DNA of 34,216 nt from Pseudoselenomonas ruminis. Lineage in GTDB: Bacteria > Bacillota > Negativicutes > Selenomonadales > Selenomonadaceae. The stretch is taken from contig NZ_VTOY01000020.1 of the NCBI RefSeq assembly GCF_008271295.1, forward strand, positions 1 to 34,216. Reading direction: 5' to 3'. Positions 30,268-34,216 of this stretch are shown here, in pieces. Both the position numbers and the translations under genes were made by a program. Numbering within the stretch: the stretch's first letter is position 1; each line of letters begins with the position of its first letter. The notes beneath the pieces were generated by a model. That model saw only the letters and a program-made list of their open reading frames with translations, made no database searches and was not told where the DNA came from.

Positions 30268-30691
30268 AATGCTCCCCCACTTTCTGCATTTCACCTTTGA
30301 CTAAACGTCCTTCCTCCCAAGGTTTCGTATTCCGGCTGTTTTTGGCATAGCCGAGCAGATAGAGTTTATCCTTGCGCTTGATTCCGCCTGCTTTCCATGC
30401 CACGCCCTCCGGCGGCTTCACCGCCGCCAAGTCCACTGCCTCTAGCTTGATGTCCATAACCATATCATCGCGCCAGCGCGCTGGGAGCTGCGGGTCTGCT
30501 TCTATCCGCAGTGCAACGAGTTCCACCATGCTCTCCGCCGCCAATCTCAGCCTGGTTTCCTCCTCATAGCCGGCATTTGCCTGCTGCCCCGCACGGACAA
30601 AATAAAGCAGCCCAAACGATAATGCCGTCACGACCATCAGCATGCAGAGGAGTACCAGCGACACCGCACCTTCCTGCCTATTGGAAGCCAT
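30242..30691 (-). CDS. PilX/GspK-like minor pseudopilin
   Basis: A 149-aa protein with a prepilin-like N-terminus: a short basic leader (MASNRQEG) and a hydrophobic helix (AVSLVLLCMLMVVTALSFGLLYFV). The expected Glu at position 5 after the Gly is absent, as in GspK/PilX-type tip subunits that are often written with a degenerate site. The rest is a small soluble domain (YEEETRLRLAAESMVELVAL, typical of this group). Ribosome binding site GAAGGAGAG; the gene overlaps the upstream prepilin gene by 14 bp. Confidence 0.7.
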   Translation of the reverse strand: MASNRQEGAVSLVLLCMLMVVTALSFGLLYFVRAGQQANAGYEEETRLRLAAESMVELVALRIEADPQLPARWRDDMVMDIKLEAVDLAAVKPPEGVAWKAGGIKRKDKLYLLGYAKNSRNTKPWEEGRLVKGEMQKVGEHYVWLGWVP

Positions 30692-31232
30692 CCGTCATCT
30701 CTCCTTCCCACCTTGGCAGATACACCGCCGTCGACAGCGTATAATAATGATTGGTAAACCGGCTTCTCCCTTTTAAACGCACCCGATACAAGCCTGGATG
30801 CCGTTTTTCTTCCGTTCCGCTAATCTCCTGCATCTCTACATCGGCCAGCGAATAATCCCCGGTCATTGGTGCCGAACGATCCCACCCCCAAATGAGTTTC
30901 GTGGTTTGTTTCACCTCGGCCAGCCAATAAAGCTCCCAGACGTCGGTACTTCCATTATAGTCCCGCAAAGCATACCACCGTTTATGAATCTCGATTCCGG
31001 GATAATTCTGCCGGTAAGGCGTGACGTATTCCGCCTCGGTCAAATCCTGCACGATGCGGGTAAAAGCTATCTGCATCTCCTGATGAAGTTCTGCGTCAGC
31101 CAGTACGCGAAAGTAATTCCGGACGCTCACGAGCAACATCGCCACGGCCGCCGTCAACAGAAGCATCAAAATTGGCAGGGAAACTGCCGTCTCGAGCAAA
31201 ACGATTCCCCGCTGCCCTTTCACCGCCTTCAT
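30678..31232 (-). CDS. prepilin-type protein (PilW/GspJ-like)
   Basis: A 184-aa minor pilin. The cleavage site G-IVLLE (in GQRGIVLLETAVSLPILMLL) has Gly at -1 and Glu at +5, as required for prepilin peptidase and assembly. The hydrophobic helix continues to about residue 37, followed by a soluble domain (AELHQEMQIAFTRIVQDLTE, RFTNHYYTLSTAVYLPRW) like that of PilW/GspJ. It overlaps its neighbours on both sides (14 bp and 4 bp), which indicates a coupled operon. Confidence 0.8.
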   Translation of the reverse strand: MKAVKGQRGIVLLETAVSLPILMLLLTAAVAMLLVSVRNYFRVLADAELHQEMQIAFTRIVQDLTEAEYVTPYRQNYPGIEIHKRWYALRDYNGSTDVWELYWLAEVKQTTKLIWGWDRSAPMTGDYSLADVEMQEISGTEEKRHPGLYRVRLKGRSRFTNHYYTLSTAVYLPRWEGEMTDGFQ

Positions 31233-31639
31233 AAAGCCGCTCCTTTCTGTTGGCGGTGCCGGCAGAGCAGCCGTTCATAGCCAAGCGTTCCCGACCGGAC
31301 CGCCGATTGCCACTGCACCGTCACCCGTGCCCGCCATACTGCTTCGGTTTCGGCGCGGACACTTGCCCTGACCGCAAACGATTGATTTTCCTGCGCGAGC
31401 TGCTGCGCATCGCCGAGCCAGCCATACTCCCCTTCGCCAAGTCCGCCCTGGTCCATCGCCCATTCCAGCCGGGCAAACTCCTCCTGCGCGAGCAACACAC
31501 CGCTGAGTCTTGCCGAATCAGCCTGTATCACCACCTGCGCCTGCTGGAAAAGATGCAGACTGACCGCCATCGCCATGACGACAACACTTAGCACCATCAC
31601 TTCCAATAAGATATATCCTCGCTGTTTTTCCTGTTTCAC
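31229..31639 (-). CDS. prepilin-type protein (PilV/GspI-like)
   Basis: A 136-aa minor pilin with processing site G-YILLE (KQRGYILLEVMVLSVVVMAM), Glu at +5, a hydrophobic helix to about residue 28 and a short globular domain (LLAQEEFARLEWAMDQGG). It is the size and order expected for PilV/GspI, which initiates pilus tips together with PilW and PilX. Overlaps both neighbours by 4 bp. Confidence 0.8.
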   Translation of the reverse strand: MKQEKQRGYILLEVMVLSVVVMAMAVSLHLFQQAQVVIQADSARLSGVLLAQEEFARLEWAMDQGGLGEGEYGWLGDAQQLAQENQSFAVRASVRAETEAVWRARVTVQWQSAVRSGTLGYERLLCRHRQQKGAAL

Positions 31640-32166
31640 CAGCTCACCCTTTCCATGCGGATTCTGCCCGCTCTGCTAATCATGATTTTCCGGCCCTCCT
31701 GCTCCCAGCCTTCACAGGTTATGAGGAGCGTCATCATCCCAAGGCCGACATTTTTCAGTTCGCCATTGGCCTTAAAGGCAATGGGGCCGCTGTCAATGCT
31801 CGTCCCATTCCACTCCTTGCTGACCTTTACCAAAGGCAAATAACGATGGGACATATTCGTTTCCTCATGACTGCTGGTCACGGTCACACAATATTCATTC
31901 TTGCGCACTTCGATAACGGCCTGCTTGACTACACCGTCACGATTATAAAAGCCATGATTGGCTCCTTCAATCAGCCGGTTCAGCGACTGCGTCCGGCGAA
32001 GGTCCGCCAGCAGATGCTCCGTCTCATATTCAATGGCCGCCTCCCGGTAAAACCGCATTATTGACGGTATTGCCAGCATAGAAAGACAAGCAATAACCGC
32101 CGCCAGCAGCAGGACCTCCACGAGGGCGATACCTGCCTGCCGCTCTTTTTCTTGCCGCGCACTCAT
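31636..32166 (-). CDS. prepilin-type protein (FimT/GspH-like)
   Basis: A 176-aa minor pilin with processing site G-IALVE (RQAGIALVEVLLLAAVIACL), Glu at +5, a hydrophobic helix, and the FimT/GspH pattern YREAAIEYETEHLLADLRRT followed by a beta-rich domain (GPIAFKANGELKNVG, ending ISRAGRIRMERVSW). The order FimT-PilV-PilW-PilX matches classical minor pilin clusters. Overlaps both neighbours by 4 bp. Confidence 0.82.
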   Translation of the reverse strand: MSARQEKERQAGIALVEVLLLAAVIACLSMLAIPSIMRFYREAAIEYETEHLLADLRRTQSLNRLIEGANHGFYNRDGVVKQAVIEVRKNEYCVTVTSSHEETNMSHRYLPLVKVSKEWNGTSIDSGPIAFKANGELKNVGLGMMTLLITCEGWEQEGRKIMISRAGRIRMERVSW

Positions 32167-32639
32167 AACAGCCTCTCATACCACTGCCAGCATTCCATTC
32201 CACACCAATAAGAAAAACAGCCGCCGAACACCAAAAACGGCCCAAACGGAATTTTAGAAGTGCAGGAATACCCGCGCCACACCATTAGCCCTGCCGCCAC
32301 GATGCCGCCGAGCAAAAAGGCCAGCACCAATGCCACGGCCATAAGCTTCAGCCCCAGCCAAAGCCCCATCGCACCGGCAAGTTTCACATCGCCAAGGCCC
32401 ATACCGCCATGGCTTCCCCAGCGCAGGCCCCATAGTAAACCGCTTCCCGCAAGGCCGCCCGCCAGTATATCATCCAAGGAATTTATCCCCAAAAGCCATG
32501 GATAAACTGCCGACAGGGCCACAATGAGTATCAGCCGGTCGTATAAAAGACCACAGCGAAGGTCGAGCAGCGCAAGGTTCCATAACCGCCAGACAAACCA
32601 CAGGCCAGCCGCGCCAAAAAGCAAATCCTCCCGCATCAT
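32163..32639 (-). CDS. short A24-family prepilin peptidase
   Basis: Membrane aspartic protease of 158 aa that cleaves prepilin leaders. The two catalytic aspartates are seen in LLDLRCGLLYDRL and in GGMGLGDVKLAGAMG (the GxGD motif), between about six hydrophobic segments. The N-terminal cytoplasmic domain that methylates the new N-terminus in PilD/ComC (normally adding ~80-100 aa with a Cys pair) is missing. The frame extends to 32684, but tandem ATGs at 32639 overlap the stop of the pilin gene and have GGAG upstream. Another enzyme may methylate the pilins, or they stay unmethylated. Confidence 0.85.
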   Translation of the reverse strand: MMREDLLFGAAGLWFVWRLWNLALLDLRCGLLYDRLILIVALSAVYPWLLGINSLDDILAGGLAGSGLLWGLRWGSHGGMGLGDVKLAGAMGLWLGLKLMAVALVLAFLLGGIVAAGLMVWRGYSCTSKIPFGPFLVFGGCFSYWCGMECWQWYERLL

Positions 32640-33040
32640 TTGCCAAAATCTCCTGCCGTATAGCCAGCACAAGCCGCCCGGCAATCCGCACCCTCGAGCT
32701 CGATTCCGGCCGCCTCTTTTTTCAGCTCATACTTTTCCGCGCTTATCGTCACCAGCTTGCCATCTTTCAACTGGCATTTTCCCTGCGGTGGTTTCAGTTT
32801 ATCCAAATCCGAAACATAATCGGCTAAATCATCGATATGGTCCGGCCAACGCCCCGCCTGCGTCGCATAAATCGCAATGGCGGAATCCAGCGTACTGAGG
32901 TCGGCCTTTACCTTGGTGGTATTGGCCACCGCAATAGCCGAATGGAATTTGGGCACGGCAATCGTCGCGAGGATTGCCAGAATCGCCATGGCAATCATAA
33001 TGCCGAGCAAAGAAAAACCTGCCTGCCTTGAATCATTCAT
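32636..33040 (-). CDS. GspG/PilE-like pilin lacking Glu5
   Basis: A 134-aa pilin or major pseudopilin, first gene of the operon. The leader MNDSRQAG is followed by FSLLGIMIAMAILAILATIA: Gly at -1 is present, but residue +5 is Gly, not the Glu found in almost all major pilins. The helix continues as VPKFHSAIAVANTTKVKADL, a GspG/PilE-type pattern, and the C-domain has two cysteines (KCQL and GADCRAAC, three Cys in all) suitable for a disulfide loop. Start ATG 33040 has AGGAGG at seven bases; the frame to 33067 is not needed. Promoter candidate at 33128-33155. Confidence 0.85.
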   Translation of the reverse strand: MNDSRQAGFSLLGIMIAMAILAILATIAVPKFHSAIAVANTTKVKADLSTLDSAIAIYATQAGRWPDHIDDLADYVSDLDKLKPPQGKCQLKDGKLVTISAEKYELKKEAAGIELEGADCRAACAGYTAGDFGK

Positions 33041-33127
33041 CAATACTCCTCCTTTTTGCCAAAACATCCTTTACCGAAAGATTTTCCGTCTGTAAATTTC
33101 GTGACAGCGGACAAATCTCCTTCTAAT

Positions 33128-33155
33128 ATTTTAATAATTCAAATTCTTTTTTCAA
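33128..33155 (-). promoter_or_regulatory. pilus operon promoter
   Basis: Minus strand TTGAAA (33155-33150), 16 bases, TAAAAT (33133-33128). It lies just after the terminator of the upstream lipoprotein gene and about 88 bp before the first pilin. Confidence 0.55.
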
Positions 33156-33192
33156 AAAAAGAACGCCACGGATGAATCGTCTCCGTGGCGTT
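33156..33192 (-). terminator. terminator of lipoprotein gene
   Basis: AACGCCACGGA (33162-33172) pairs with TCCGTGGCGTT (33182-33192), followed on the minus strand by CTTTTTTT. Confidence 0.9.
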
Positions 33193-33205
33193 ATGCCCTT
33201 ATAGC

Positions 33206-33838
33206 TTATGAAATTATCTTTACCGACTTCAGCGATCGTTCTACCAGCTGCTCGGCCTGCGGGTCGCCTTCCTTATACTCATAACTGATTATCCAAAAAT
33301 CGTTGCCGGAATAAAGGCCCAGACATTCCATCTTCCGCTTGTCCCGTTCTCCATTGACCTTAATTATAGCATACGTCATTTCCTGACCGTTGATAGTCCG
33401 CTGCTCGCAGGTCTTGAGCACCGGATGCAGCTTATCCGGATCCTTATACGATTTCATGAACGAGCTCAGATTAAACGGCATCTTCTTGCCCGGCTCCACC
33501 ATAGAACCATGATAGATAGAAACAAAGCAATGCTCATCCTGATGATGATACCGCTCTGGATTTTTTACCACGTTATCGGCTGGCAGCGCGGCAAAATCCA
33601 TCTTGAACGGCAAGACAACCGACAGCCCCTTGCCGTCCTGCTGGCGGAAAACTTTGGCCGTATAATCCCGATATACTTTCGGCGGCTCCTTCGGCAAATC
33701 ATCATGACGCGAAGCAATCTTATCCGCCGTGATTACTGCCCGGACAATAGCAAAAGCCTCCCATACGCCACAGCCCGAAGTAACCGTAGTGGTAAGCAGC
33801 AGGAAGCCAATCAAAAAACATCTTAGCGATTTCTTCAT
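33206..33838 (-). CDS. predicted lipoprotein, unknown function
   Basis: A 210-aa protein with a lipoprotein signal peptide (KKSLRCFLIGFLLLTTTVTS before GC). The mature part is a soluble domain I do not recognise (YTAKVFRQQDGKGLSVVLPF, DEHCFVSIYHGSMVEPGKKM, NGQEMTYAIIKVNGERDKRK, YSGNDFWIISYEYKEGDPQA). This pattern is like small lipoproteins whose domain resembles PsbP/DUF1795-type folds, but that is only an impression. The open frame runs to 33931 over the previous gene's end; ATG 33838 with AGGG upstream is the sensible start and is 13 bp after the small gene at 33852. Confidence 0.8.
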   Translation of the reverse strand: MKKSLRCFLIGFLLLTTTVTSGCGVWEAFAIVRAVITADKIASRHDDLPKEPPKVYRDYTAKVFRQQDGKGLSVVLPFKMDFAALPADNVVKNPERYHHQDEHCFVSIYHGSMVEPGKKMPFNLSSFMKSYKDPDKLHPVLKTCEQRTINGQEMTYAIIKVNGERDKRKMECLGLYSGNDFWIISYEYKEGDPQAEQLVERSLKSVKIIS

Positions 33839-33851
33839 GGGTATCCCTGCC

Positions 33852-34085
33852 TTAAAGATATGCTTCATAGTTTTGCTCGGCAAAATCCATAGCCTCGGTG
33901 ATAAAATTGCAATCCACCAAAAGCTCAACAATTTTATCGCGGCACTTGTTAGCCTTATGCAGCTTGGCCAGTTCTACGATGTCTTCATCCGAAAACCCGA
34001 AGCCGATTTCCTTGGACAGCATCTCCCCATGCTCTACCGATTCCAATGCCGCTTCCCAATTGAATTTTTCCTGATTTTCTGACAT
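33852..34085 (-). CDS. small hypothetical protein
   Basis: A 77-aa acidic, helical cytoplasmic protein (FNWEAALESVEHGEMLSKEI, GFGFSDEDIVELAKLHKANK, VELLVDCNFITEAMDFAEQN). No family is recognised. ATG 34085 has GAGGTGAAGGG upstream and is preferred to the in-frame ATG at 34133. It precedes a lipoprotein gene by 13 bp and is probably co-transcribed with it. The remaining ~130 bases to the window end are AT-rich; they end with GGGGGATTTTTTT on the minus strand, which could be the tail of a terminator from beyond the edge. Confidence 0.7.
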   Translation of the reverse strand: MSENQEKFNWEAALESVEHGEMLSKEIGFGFSDEDIVELAKLHKANKCRDKIVELLVDCNFITEAMDFAEQNYEAYL

Positions 34086-34216
34086 ACCCTTCACCTCATA
34101 TTCATGATTAACAGTAACAAATCCATTTCTCATGATACAAGAAATAAATTATTGCTTTTTTAAAGTTACAACAAAATTTGCTAAAAAAATCCCCCGATGA
34201 AGCTAGTTTTTTGCCT

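Overview
The window looks like chromosomal DNA of an anaerobic, motile, diderm Firmicute of the Negativicutes, most like Selenomonas or Mitsuokella. This placement is inference from overall resemblance: the Selenomonas-type flagellin ends, the long variant glutamine synthetase, strong AGGAGG ribosome binding sites and several TTG/GTG starts. No rRNA or tRNA gene was seen that could confirm it. Most of the window is moderately GC-rich. The first ~4.8 kb is visibly AT-rich.

Layout. (1) 1-4.8 kb: two tandem flagellin genes on the minus strand (the second runs off the left edge). Both carry a 15-bp tandem repeat encoding Pro-Glu-Pro-Asp-Pro. They sit downstream of a small XRE regulator, which is divergent from a second XRE regulator across an AT-rich region with a long imperfect inverted repeat. 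(2) 4.8-6.9 kb: a 629-aa glutamine synthetase with a structured leader/terminator. (3) 6.9-13.2 kb: a co-directional minus-strand run: a NYN nuclease-like protein fused to a ribbon-helix-helix tail, a DUF3783-like protein, a membrane-anchored coiled-coil protein, a NitT/TauT-type ABC transporter (binding lipoprotein, ATPase, permease), and an exported HExxH metallopeptidase-like protein with an internal duplication. (4) 13.2-15.8 kb: tRNA modification genes mnmA (-) and tmcAL (+). (5) 15.84-16.28 kb: no ordinary gene, but two convergent promoter-plus-RNA units sharing one terminator hairpin, with a Leu-rich micro-ORF whose stop codon lies in that terminator. This resembles a type I toxin-antitoxin or paired sRNA locus and is the best candidate here for an undescribed element. 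(6) 16.3-23.7 kb: diacylglycerol-kinase-like lipid kinase, MVF/SpoVB-type flippase, a HIT/GalT-like protein, prfC and a molybdopterin oxidoreductase. (7) 23.7-28.4 kb: exoA, lepB, rplS (own promoter and probable L19 leader), then aroB-aroK-aroC. (8) 28.5-33.1 kb: a type IV pilus / type II pseudopilus cluster (PilO-like, a PilM/PilN-like fusion, four prepilin-like proteins, a short prepilin peptidase, and a GspG/PilE-like pilin lacking Glu5). (9) 33.2-34.2 kb: a lipoprotein and a small unknown protein.

How they work together. The pilus genes form a tightly overlapping operon read from a promoter near 33.15 kb. The three shikimate genes form a translationally coupled operon read from a promoter near 28.4 kb. 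The 13.2-6.9 kb run may be one long transcript, although the NYN trio and the transporter have no obvious common function. Starts were revised from the longest open frames wherever a Shine-Dalgarno sequence and the neighbouring gene decided the matter.
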